From an uncultured bacterium (GTDB lineage Bacteria; Patescibacteriota; Minisyncoccia; Phycocordibacterales; UBA9973), in assembly GCA_903869975.1 (NCBI GenBank), contig CAIQBF010000097.1, positions 1-8,454 on the forward strand: a DNA stretch of 8,454 bases. The letters are read 5' to 3'. The translations under genes and the position numbers were made by a program. This document shows, piece after piece, positions 1-6,111 of the stretch. Position 1 is the stretch's first letter, and each line of letters opens with the position of its first letter. Under the pieces are notes generated by a model, which was not told where the DNA came from, ran no database searches, and was given only the letters and a program-made list of their open reading frames with translations.

Positions 1-1
1 A

Positions 2-556
2 ACGCCTTCTTCTACGAATTCAGGACTTTCAAATACGGGGAGTGCCTCTGGTCGTTCTTCATCAGCAGTACCTGTCGGGCAAGATTTCCTCTCAGTGCTC
101 TTGAGTGTCCAGTCTATCAAGCTTGATGTTTCACTTTTTTCAAGCAAGGCATTCGCCATATTACAAGACTTCAACAGACCTATCCCGCCAGACCAGGACC
201 CGGGACGCCGTAATCCGTTTGCTCCTATTGGAGTTGATGGGGGTACAGTCGCCGGACAAGTTGCAACAAGTGCGCCTTCTTCTGTAACGACCGTAAAAAG
301 TACACTCAATGGAACATTGACCGTGAGTGATCCGACAGCAATGCGTTGGTTTGAATATGGCACTACTCCAGCGCTTGGTACTATGACGACACCGAAGCCT
401 CAGCCTACAGCCGGAGCATTCGCTGAGGTGGTGGATAAACTTCTTCCGAACACAACGTATTACGTAAAAGCTTCTGCTACAGTGCAAGGTGTGCCAGTGA
501 GTGGCGCTGTTGTTACTTGGAAAACCGCGCAAGGCGGTACTCAGCCTAAGAGATAA
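2..556 (+). CDS. C-terminal part of a T4P-cluster surface/assembly protein with RNPFAPIG motif and FN3-like domain (5' truncated)
   Basis: The frame is open from the left edge and ends at TAA 554-556, so the true start lies outside the window; the GTG at 95 is an internal valine codon. Visible order: a Ser/Thr/Gly-rich linker (2-82), a conserved-looking block with 'SIKLDVSLFSS' and 'LQDF', then RNPFAPIG (209-232), then about 85 residues resembling a fibronectin type III fold (LNGTL, FEYGTTPALGT, LLPNTTYYVKASA, and a final TWKT). I recall this block next to PilO-like proteins upstream of pilB in Parcubacteria-like genomes. The RNPF.P string resembles the RDPF.P motif of PilP, so a periplasm-like or cell-surface alignment or scaffold role is inferred, not shown. 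The gene ends 61 bp before pilB. The block assignment is fairly secure; the function is uncertain. Confidence 0.75.
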   Translation, partial: TPSSTNSGLSNTGSASGRSSSAVPVGQDFLSVLLSVQSIKLDVSLFSSKAFAILQDFNRPIPPDQDPGRRNPFAPIGVDGGTVAGQVATSAPSSVTTVKSTLNGTLTVSDPTAMRWFEYGTTPALGTMTTPKPQPTAGAFAEVVDKLLPNTTYYVKASATVQGVPVSGAVVTWKTAQGGTQPKR

Positions 557-576
557 TTTTTCCGCATTTTTTTTGC

Positions 577-605
577 GTGTCACATGTGCGACTCTGTAGT
601 ATACT
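577..605 (+). promoter_or_regulatory. Predicted pilB promoter with TGTAGTATACT box
   Basis: A -10-like TATACT at 600-605 sits in the box TGTAGTATACT (595-605). A weak -35 candidate GTGTCA (577-582) lies 17 bp upstream; TTGCGT (573-578) is an alternative with longer spacing. Only 12 nt separate the -10 from the pilB ATG, so the predicted transcript is nearly leaderless. The same 11-bp box precedes the REC gene and pilD. The six bases TGTAGT (595-600) are also inverted at 609-614. Confidence 0.55.
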
Positions 606-617
606 GAAACTACACGC

Positions 618-2348
618 ATGACATTTATTGAAGACCTCGTACAAAAAGGACTCGTTCCCCAAGATCAAGTAGGGGATATTTTGCGCGTCGCATCAGAGAA
701 GTATGAAGGCAATCTCGAAGAGTCTCTGATCATTCATGGTATTCCTGAGAATACGCTGCTTGCAGAGAAGAGTTCTTTTTATAATATTCCTGCTCGTACA
801 GTAGATCCCCGCACCGTGCATTCAGATGTCCTTAAATATATTCCTGAGGATGCTGCTCGCCACTATCATTTCATACCAATCGGTCTTGAAGGCGGCGCGC
901 TTTTGGTTGGTATTACAAATCCTGAAGACACGCAGTCGAGTGATGCACTTCAGTTCATCATGGATAGCCATGGGGGGATGCCCTACAAGCTGTTTGTTAT
1001 TTCTGAGAGGGTATGGAACGCAATCGTTGGTAATTACAAAGGTATGAGCGGTCAGGTAGATCAGGCATTGTCGGATCTTGATACGGAGATTTCCAAGACG
1101 ACCGAGGTCTCGATCGATGATGTGCAGAATTTGCAGGCCAATCTCAAGCCGGGCGAGGAGGAGAAAATCGTGGAAGAGGCACCGATCATCAAGATCGTGG
1201 CTGTCATACTCAACAATGCCGTCGAAGGCAACGCTTCCGACATTCATATCGAGAACACTGGTGACAAAGTCAAAGTTCGCTTCCGTGTGGATGGCGTACT
1301 GCATACATCGCTCGTATTGCCGCTCTCGGTATACGCGGGTGTCGTGGCGCGTATCAAGATTCTTGCGAAGCTTCGTCTCGACGAGAAGCGCAAGCCGCAG
1401 GACGGGGGATTCTCCGCCAAGATCAGCACGCGCAAGATCGATTTCCGTGTATCGACACTTCCGTCATACTACGGTGAAAAAGTTGTGATGCGTATTCTCG
1501 ATACTGAGAAAGGCGTGAAGAATCTCGACTCGATCGGTCTTTCTCCTGAGCATATGGCGATGATCAAGGAAGCGCTTGCTCGTCCGTACGGACTTATTCT
1601 TGTGACTGGTCCTACTGGATCGGGTAAGTCCACCACGATCTACTCTATTCTCAACGAGCTTGATCGCGAGAAATCCAACGTCGTGTCTCTTGAAGACCCA
1701 GTCGAGTACCACATCCCTGATGTGAACCAGTCGCAGGTCATGCCAGAGATCGGGTACACGTTTGCATCGGGTCTCCGCAGTATTCTCCGTCAGGACCCGG
1801 ATATTATCTTCGTGGGAGAAATCCGTGATGCCGAGACAGCACAGCTTGCTATTCAAGCCGCTCTTACTGGACACATTGTGCTTTCGACGCTCCATACGAA
1901 CAATGCTATTGGTGTTGTTCCGCGTCTGGTGGATATGGGTATTGATCCGTATTTGATCGCGCCGACACTTACACTTTGTATTGCTCAGCGTCTCGTACGC
2001 ATGACGTGCGATAGCTCGCGCCATGAAGCGCCGAATCAGGAAGCCCTTCGCGAGATGGCCGCAAAGCAATTCGAGGATCTACCTCCTGAATACGTCGCGA
2101 AGCTTCCGCAAGGTGTCTTTACCGAAGCTATCCCGAGTGCTGAATGCCCGAGTGGTACTCGCGGTCGAGGCGCTGTGTTTGAGATGTATATGAACGACAA
2201 AGAGCTTCAATCGCTGATCCTTAAGAAGCCTGTTGATAGCGAGATTTACAAGGCTATTCGCGCAAAGGGATTTTTGACCATGAAAGAGAACGCTATTCTC
2301 AAGTGTTTGGAAGGGAAGATTCCGTTTCAGGAGATATATAATCTGTAA
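618..2348 (+). CDS. pilB: Type IV pilus extension ATPase PilB (GspE/PilB family)
   Basis: A 576-aa cytoplasmic hexameric ATPase that powers pilin polymerisation with the platform protein PilC. Residues 1-140 match the GspE/PilB N-terminal (MshEN-like) domain. Residues about 185-300 form the N2 domain (ASDIHIE, RFRVDG, LRLDEKRKPQDG). The motor domain follows: Walker A GPTGSGKST (331-339), Asp box SLEDPVE (357-363), Walker B with DIIFVGEIRD (395-404), His box GHIVLSTLHTN (418-428), and QRLVR (457-461). PilB is preferred over PilT because of the long N-terminus and the exact SLEDPVE/DIIFVGEIRD motifs. The usual CxxC...CxxC zinc site is degenerate: only C464 and C510 remain at the expected places. 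ATG 618 gives the expected N-terminus; no Shine-Dalgarno site is visible. A 92-bp gap separates it from the REC gene. Confidence 0.97.
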   Translation: MTFIEDLVQKGLVPQDQVGDILRVASEKYEGNLEESLIIHGIPENTLLAEKSSFYNIPARTVDPRTVHSDVLKYIPEDAARHYHFIPIGLEGGALLVGITNPEDTQSSDALQFIMDSHGGMPYKLFVISERVWNAIVGNYKGMSGQVDQALSDLDTEISKTTEVSIDDVQNLQANLKPGEEEKIVEEAPIIKIVAVILNNAVEGNASDIHIENTGDKVKVRFRVDGVLHTSLVLPLSVYAGVVARIKILAKLRLDEKRKPQDGGFSAKISTRKIDFRVSTLPSYYGEKVVMRILDTEKGVKNLDSIGLSPEHMAMIKEALARPYGLILVTGPTGSGKSTTIYSILNELDREKSNVVSLEDPVEYHIPDVNQSQVMPEIGYTFASGLRSILRQDPDIIFVGEIRDAETAQLAIQAALTGHIVLSTLHTNNAIGVVPRLVDMGIDPYLIAPTLTLCIAQRLVRMTCDSSRHEAPNQEALREMAAKQFEDLPPEYVAKLPQGVFTEAIPSAECPSGTRGRGAVFEMYMNDKELQSLILKKPVDSEIYKAIRAKGFLTMKENAILKCLEGKIPFQEIYNL

Positions 2349-2392
2349 AAAATTCTCGGCCAGCACAAAAGATGGGTGTTTTACACACCTAC

Positions 2393-2423
2393 TTGCCATT
2401 TGCTACACTATATGTAGTATACT
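2393..2423 (+). promoter_or_regulatory. Predicted promoter(s) of the response-regulator/pilT unit
   Basis: The TGTAGTATACT box recurs at 2413-2423, with a -35-like TTGCCA at 2393-2398: 16 bp before TAGTAT (2415-2420) or 19 bp before TATACT (2418-2423). A second overlapping candidate lies just upstream: TTTACA (2380-2385), an 18-bp spacer, and extended -10 TGCTACACT (2401-2409). The box ends 17 nt before the ATG at 2441. CTACA (2403-2407) and TGTAG (2413-2417) form a short inverted repeat around the -10 region, a possible operator. Prediction from sequence alone. Confidence 0.5.
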
Positions 2424-2440
2424 TATCTATAGACACTTTT

Positions 2441-2827
2441 ATGCAAAATAAAAAGATTTTCATCGTTGACGACGACAGTTTCCTGCTCGATATGTATGCG
2501 CTGAAGTTCTCGCAGTCAGGCTACGAAGTTACTACCGCACTTGGAGCTCTTCCTGCGCTCGAAAAGCTCCGCACGGGATTTATTCCAGACCTTATTCTTT
2601 CAGATATTGTTATGCCTGTCGTCGACGGGTTTGAATTCATGGAGAAGATGAACGCCGAGCATCTCGCTCCAAACGCTATGCGTATTGTGCTTTCCAATCG
2701 CGGGCAGGAGGCGGATATCGACCGCGCAAAAGAGCTCGGCGCAATAGGGTATATCGTCAAAGCTGCGACAACTCCAGCCGAAGTCATTACACAGGTAGCC
2801 GCTATTATTGCCAAAGTTAAAGCATAA
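2441..2827 (+). CDS. Single-domain response regulator (REC), T4P-associated
   Basis: A 128-aa stand-alone CheY-like receiver with no output domain. Visible REC residues: acidic cluster IVDDDS (D10-D12), phosphoacceptor D55 in LILSDIVMP with following G63, S85 in IVLSNRG at the switch Ser/Thr position, and K107 in YIVKAA. The lysine is followed by alanine rather than the usual proline. I chose ATG 2441 because it begins directly at a canonical REC start (MQNKKIFIVDDD); the upstream ATG at 2372 would add 23 unrelated residues and sit across the predicted promoter. It lies between pilB and pilT, with pilT only 9 nt downstream, so co-transcription with pilT is likely. By analogy with PilG/PilH it may control pilus motor activity; its kinase is not in the window. 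Confidence 0.93.
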   Translation: MQNKKIFIVDDDSFLLDMYALKFSQSGYEVTTALGALPALEKLRTGFIPDLILSDIVMPVVDGFEFMEKMNAEHLAPNAMRIVLSNRGQEADIDRAKELGAIGYIVKAATTPAEVITQVAAIIAKVKA

Positions 2828-2836
2828 TATTTTTTC

Positions 2837-3895
2837 ATGGATCCAAAAGCACTGCTCGAATCCCTTGTCGATATTTTAATAAAAGAAGGCGGCTCCGATC
2901 TCCATCTCTCGGCAGGGCGTTTTCCGTCTATTCGCGTCTCTACGCAGCTCATCACGCTCGTACAGCAGAAGCAGCTGACGCAGGAGGATATGTTTGGAAT
3001 ACTCGCTTCCGTTCTCGACAAGTCAAAATATGAGCGCTTTACCTCGACGCAGGAACTCGATTTCTCGTATGATCACAAAGGTATCGCTCGCTTGCGTGGC
3101 AATGCGTTTCTTCATAAGGGCAATGTAGCCATTGCGCTCCGCCTCATTCCAAAAGTCCGCACTCTCGCCGAGCTTCGATTGCCGGAAGTACTGCAGAAAT
3201 TTGCATCCAAGAAGCAAGGGTTCTTCCTTGTTGTTGGTCCTGTTGGTCAAGGTAAGTCCACAACGCTTTCAGCGATGGTGGATTACATCAACACTGAACG
3301 AGCCGAGCATATTCTTACTATCGAGGATCCGATTGAATATATCTTTGAAGAGAAGCACTCCATTATCGACCAGCGTGAAATCGGTATCGACACAAAGGAT
3401 TTCCCAACGGGTCTTCGCAGTATCTTCCGCGAGGATGTGAATGTCATCATGATCGGTGAGATGCGTTCACCTGATACGATCGCAACGGCTGTGACGGCTG
3501 CTGAGACTGGTCACTTGGTGCTCTCTACTCTTCATACAAACAATGCCGCACAGACTATCGACCGTATTATCGATAGCTTCCCGGGGGATCAACAGGATCA
3601 GATTCGTTCACAGCTCGCCGAGTCGCTTATTGGTATTTTCTCGCAGCGTCTCATTCCGCGCATTACCGGAGGACTTGTTCCTGCGTATGAATTGCTCATC
3701 AACAACAATGCCGTCGGCAACCTGATCCGCGAAAAGCGCACGCACGAGATCGACGTTGTTATCGAGACAGGTACTGAGCAGGGAATGGTAGATATGAATC
3801 GCAGTTTGCTTGATCTTGTGCGCGCTGGCGAGATCACGATGGAAAGCGCGTATCTCTATTCCATGAATCCAAAAGCACTTGAGCGTATTCTCTAG
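2837..3895 (+). CDS. pilT: Type IV pilus retraction ATPase PilT
   Basis: A 352-aa cytoplasmic hexameric ATPase of PilT size that drives pilus depolymerisation. An N-terminal PAS-like domain carries SDLHLSAG (20-27). Walker A is GPVGQGKST (134-142), the Asp box TIEDPIE (161-167), the Walker B region VIMIGEMR (203-210), and the His box GHLVLSTLHTN (225-235). The PilT hallmark near the C-terminus is present as AVGNLIRE (292-299), against the usual AIRNLIRE. The Walker A variant V136/Q138 replaces the common T/S but keeps G139-K140-S141-T142. ATG 2837 is 9 nt after the REC stop and starts directly with the family N-terminus; the spacer is T-rich with no Shine-Dalgarno site. No clear terminator follows immediately. 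Confidence 0.96.
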   Translation: MDPKALLESLVDILIKEGGSDLHLSAGRFPSIRVSTQLITLVQQKQLTQEDMFGILASVLDKSKYERFTSTQELDFSYDHKGIARLRGNAFLHKGNVAIALRLIPKVRTLAELRLPEVLQKFASKKQGFFLVVGPVGQGKSTTLSAMVDYINTERAEHILTIEDPIEYIFEEKHSIIDQREIGIDTKDFPTGLRSIFREDVNVIMIGEMRSPDTIATAVTAAETGHLVLSTLHTNNAAQTIDRIIDSFPGDQQDQIRSQLAESLIGIFSQRLIPRITGGLVPAYELLINNNAVGNLIREKRTHEIDVVIETGTEQGMVDMNRSLLDLVRAGEITMESAYLYSMNPKALERIL

Positions 3896-3906
3896 TACGC
3901 TGAATA

Positions 3907-3934
3907 TTGCTTTTTTCTAAATATGTGATCTAAT
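3907..3934 (+). promoter_or_regulatory. Predicted promoter of the 250-aa protein gene
   Basis: TTGCTT (3907-3912), a 16-bp spacer, and TCTAAT (3929-3934) preceded by TGA (3926-3928), an extended -10 arrangement. The -10 overlaps the left arm of the inverted repeat at 3932-3953. The predicted start near 3941 gives a leader of about 40 nt before ATG 3982. Confidence 0.4.
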
Positions 3935-3953
3935 AGCACCTGAAGGTGCTATT
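3932..3953 (+). repeat. Perfect 9-bp inverted repeat (hairpin) after pilT
   Basis: AATAGCACC (3932-3940) pairs with GGTGCTATT (3945-3953) around loop TGAA. It is followed by GCCTTTT, only a short interrupted T run. It may be a weak terminator for the REC-pilT unit, or an operator, because the left arm overlaps a predicted -10. Confidence 0.65.
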
Positions 3954-3981
3954 GCCTTTTCACAAATTAAAACGAAGTACG

Positions 3982-4734
3982 ATGGCTACACAGACCACGG
4001 AAATTGCGTCCATGTCGGACGGCCAAGCCGCGCAGATCAAACGCTTGCTTGAAGATTCATCGAAGTACACTTTTGATGAATATTTAAAAACCAATCCGAG
4101 CATTGATAGCGCTCAGCGCATCATTGAGCAGGCGGGGCAATTCAAATTGCGCCAGGCCGCGCTCTTGCAGGAGTTTGGGACTATGGCTGAAGCAATGGTG
4201 GTGGCTGATTGGCAGAAATTCTATAAAGATCACTTTGGTCTCGATGTTGATTTCTCTAAGATTGGCATACCGCAAAGGCCGAAAGGTAATTACCGGCTTT
4301 TATTCATCGCAAAGGGTATGACGATGAACATTACTTTTACGGGGTGTAAGAAATTATTTTATACCTGGCAGTATGTTGATGACCTGGATAAGGCAATCAC
4401 GCGAAATGCTCGCACTGCAAGTGAAAATTATGCGGTGTGGGTACTGGATGAAGTTCGACCCGATAAGGCCTATCGTGGCAAATCCACGAAGCAGGCTGAC
4501 CCTGACATGGAATTTGGCATTACGCTTCTGGAGCGTCTCCTATTTGAGATCAAATATTTTTCCGAAACAGGTAAGCATTTGGATACCAAGGGTGTCACAT
4601 TCTGTAGCGGCTCGCGCGATTCGGGTAGCGGCGTTCCGGGCGCGGATTGGAGCGCCGACGAGTTCAGGGTGTGCTGGTACGACTTTAACAGTTCCCGCCC
4701 GGACTACGGCATCCGTTCAGCAGTTGCCCTCTAA
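3982..4734 (+). CDS. CPR-type protein of unknown function with candidate C-type-lectin-like variable C-terminus
   Basis: A 250-aa protein with no signal peptide or membrane segment visible. Residues 1-95 look mostly helical (an Ala/Gln-rich stretch around 45-75). A middle domain carries NYRLLFIAKGMT (103-114), YAVWVLDEVRPD (150-161), and GITLLERLLFEIKYF (179-193). The end, residues 207-250, contains CSGSR, VPGADW and a terminal GIRSAV. I recall similar proteins (LLERLL.E.KYF.ETGKHLD followed by a divergent CSGSR...R.AV tail) as frequent, often multicopy hypotheticals in Parcubacteria-like genomes. The tail resembles C-type-lectin/FGE-like endings used as targets of diversity-generating retroelements. 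ATG 3982 is preferred over GTG 3946, which lies in the hairpin. It is a separate unit between pilT and pilC; a link to pili is only positional. Function unknown. Confidence 0.88.
   Translation: MATQTTEIASMSDGQAAQIKRLLEDSSKYTFDEYLKTNPSIDSAQRIIEQAGQFKLRQAALLQEFGTMAEAMVVADWQKFYKDHFGLDVDFSKIGIPQRPKGNYRLLFIAKGMTMNITFTGCKKLFYTWQYVDDLDKAITRNARTASENYAVWVLDEVRPDKAYRGKSTKQADPDMEFGITLLERLLFEIKYFSETGKHLDTKGVTFCSGSRDSGSGVPGADWSADEFRVCWYDFNSSRPDYGIRSAVAL
4600..4734 (+). other. Candidate hypervariable (DGR variable-repeat-like) 3' segment
   Basis: This segment encodes residues 207-250. By direct count, 66 of 100 bases at 4611-4710 are G/C, against 41 of 100 at 4211-4310 in the same gene. Adenines fall from 28 to 14 per 100. 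Many codons end in C or T (AGC, GGC, GAC, TTC, TAC, AAC, TCC, CGC), the pattern left when AAC/AAT template codons are mutated at adenines. No template repeat or reverse transcriptase is in the window, so this is a hypothesis. Confidence 0.4.
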
Positions 4735-4753
4735 CTTTATACCTTTTAATCTT

Positions 4754-4791
4754 ATCCAGCATTTTGCTACTGCAAACATGCTGGATTTTTT
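4754..4791 (+). terminator. Strong intrinsic terminator after the 250-aa protein gene
   Basis: ATCCAGCAT (4754-4762) pairs with ATGCTGGAT (4778-4786). An inner TTTGC (4763-4767) pairs with GCAAA (4772-4776), with loop TACT and one bulged C. The stem runs into six Ts (4786-4791), starting 19 nt after the stop codon. It isolates the upstream gene from pilC. Confidence 0.9.
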
Positions 4792-4810
4792 GTATTTTGG
4801 GGATAAGCTA

Positions 4811-4839
4811 CGGACACCTGATTTCTCCCGTGCTACAAT
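4811..4839 (+). promoter_or_regulatory. Predicted pilC promoter (extended -10)
   Basis: CGGACA (4811-4816), a 17-bp spacer, and TACAAT (4834-4839) preceded by TGC, an extended -10. Only 13 nt separate it from ATG 4853, so the leader would be very short. Placement directly after the terminator at 4754-4791 supports a separate promoter for pilC. Confidence 0.65.
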
Positions 4840-4852
4840 ACTGATATCTCAC

Positions 4853-6058
4853 ATGACGTTCAAATACAAAGCAGTCACCAATAGCGGAGAAAAGAAAGAG
4901 GGCGTTATCGACGCGCCCAACAAGGATCTAGCCATCGCGGCTTTGCAGCGTCGTGGTTTTATTGTCGTGAACATTCACGGCGAGGAAGAGAAGTCTTTCT
5001 TTAAGCGCGATATTTTCGAACACATTCCACCACGCGATATTGTGATCCTTTCGCGCCAGGTTTCAACGCTCTTCGACGCGCAGGTTTCCGCACTCAAAGC
5101 ATTTACGCTCCTTGCTACCAATGCGGAGAATCCGCTCCTTCGCCGCAAGCTCACTTCCGTGTGCGATGACATTCAGGCGGGTATGACCATTTCAGGCGCG
5201 CTCGAAAAGCATCCTGAGGTCTTTAGCGATTTCTACGTAAACATGGTTAAGGCTGGTGAAGAGTCGGGTAAGCTCAATCAGGTCTTCGCATATCTTGCCG
5301 AGTATCTTGATCGTCAGTACGCGCTCAACTCGAAGACCAAGAACGCCCTCATTTATCCGGCATTCGTTATCGGCGTATTCATCGTGGTTATGGTGCTTAT
5401 GTTTGTCATGGTTATTCCGAAACTCTCCGATATCATTGAGAGCTCAGGCCAAGACATTCCTATTTACACGAAGATCGTCATCAGTATCTCCAAATTCTTC
5501 GTGGACTACGGTATCTTCATGCTCATATTCGTAGCTATCGGTGGATTCTATGTTTGGTATCTTGCCCGCACTGAGAAGGGGAAGAACTACCTCTCAACAA
5601 TGCGTCTTTCAATTCCAGTGATTGGAAATCTGTACAAGAAACTCTATCTCTCTCGTGTCTCCGACAACATGAGTACAATGCTTTCTTCTGGAGTTTCGAT
5701 CGTGCGCTCGATTGAAATCACGAGTAAGGTGGTGGGCAGTCGCGTGTACCAATTGGTGCTCGACGAGGCGAGCGAGGGGGTCAAGAGCGGTAGTTCGCTT
5801 TCAGACGCGCTTGCAAAACATGACGACCGTATCCCGGCGATCATGGTGCAGATGGTTCGTGTAGGAGAGGAGACTGGCGGACTTTCTAATATTCTCAAAA
5901 CACTGGCGCAGTTTTATAAGCGTGAGGTGGACGATGCTGTCGATACGCTTGTCGGACTCATTGAGCCGATCATGATCGTGGCGCTCGGTCTTGGTGTGGG
6001 AGTGCTCCTTACTTCGATCTTGGTACCGATTTACAATATTGCGAGTGCTATCCAGTAG
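4853..6058 (+). CDS. pilC: Type IV pilus inner-membrane platform protein PilC (GspF family)
   Basis: A 401-aa polytopic membrane protein that couples the PilB/PilT motors to pilin extraction. The N-terminus FKYKAVTNSGEKKEGVIDA is typical of GspF/PilC. Two T2SSF repeats follow (about 66-189 and 268-391), each with its GEE(S/T)G motif: GEESG 136-140 region and GEETGG 338-343 region. Three membrane segments are visible near 169-188, 216-236 and 371-393. Length matches the family. The open frame continues upstream to 4373, but those 160 residues overlap the previous gene and terminator and look non-coding; ATG 4853 gives the canonical start, just behind an extended -10. No Shine-Dalgarno site. 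The prepilin gene follows after 53 bp with its own promoter. Confidence 0.96.
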   Translation: MTFKYKAVTNSGEKKEGVIDAPNKDLAIAALQRRGFIVVNIHGEEEKSFFKRDIFEHIPPRDIVILSRQVSTLFDAQVSALKAFTLLATNAENPLLRRKLTSVCDDIQAGMTISGALEKHPEVFSDFYVNMVKAGEESGKLNQVFAYLAEYLDRQYALNSKTKNALIYPAFVIGVFIVVMVLMFVMVIPKLSDIIESSGQDIPIYTKIVISISKFFVDYGIFMLIFVAIGGFYVWYLARTEKGKNYLSTMRLSIPVIGNLYKKLYLSRVSDNMSTMLSSGVSIVRSIEITSKVVGSRVYQLVLDEASEGVKSGSSLSDALAKHDDRIPAIMVQMVRVGEETGGLSNILKTLAQFYKREVDDAVDTLVGLIEPIMIVALGLGVGVLLTSILVPIYNIASAIQ

Positions 6059-6068
6059 GTGGTATAAT
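6039..6068 (+). promoter_or_regulatory. Strong predicted promoter of the prepilin gene
   Basis: A consensus TATAAT (6063-6068) with extended element TGG (6060-6062) and a -35-like TTGCGA (6039-6044) 18 bp upstream, inside the end of pilC. It is the closest match to consensus in the window, fitting a highly expressed major pilin. The leader before ATG 6112 would be about 37 nt, AT-rich, without a Shine-Dalgarno motif. Confidence 0.75.
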
Positions 6069-6111
6069 TTCAAAGAGCCGTTATTACTAAACATTAATTC
6101 TAGTTGTTATT

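Noticed and set aside
524..538. Hairpin ACCGC/GCGGT near the end of the first gene
   Set aside because: Short, inside coding sequence, and not directly followed by Ts; the T-rich stretch at 557-574 has no adjoining stem.
161..619. 152-codon - strand open frame across the first gene and the pilB promoter
   Set aside because: Low-complexity Arg/Cys/Ser-rich translation with no domain; the + strand frame has clear FN3-like and RNPFAPIG features.
1464..2069. 201-codon open frame on the - strand inside pilB
   Set aside because: It is antisense to the motor core of pilB, its translation is rich in His/Arg without recognisable motifs, and pilB is unambiguous.
2375..2389. Hairpin GGTGT/ACACC after pilB as terminator
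   Set aside because: Only 5 bp and no following T run.
2372..2440. Upstream ATG for the response regulator
   Set aside because: It adds 23 residues without REC character and would place the repeated promoter box inside the coding region.
2837..3879. Near repeat ATG(G/A)ATCCAAAAGCACT at the start (2837-2853) and end (3863-3879) of pilT
   Set aside because: 16 of 17 bases match, but both copies are coding (MDPKAL and MNPKAL) and fit normal PilT ends; most likely chance, with no other sign of duplication.
4373..4852. 160-residue N-terminal extension of PilC
   Set aside because: It overlaps the 250-aa gene in another frame and crosses its terminator; the family N-terminus starts exactly at ATG 4853.
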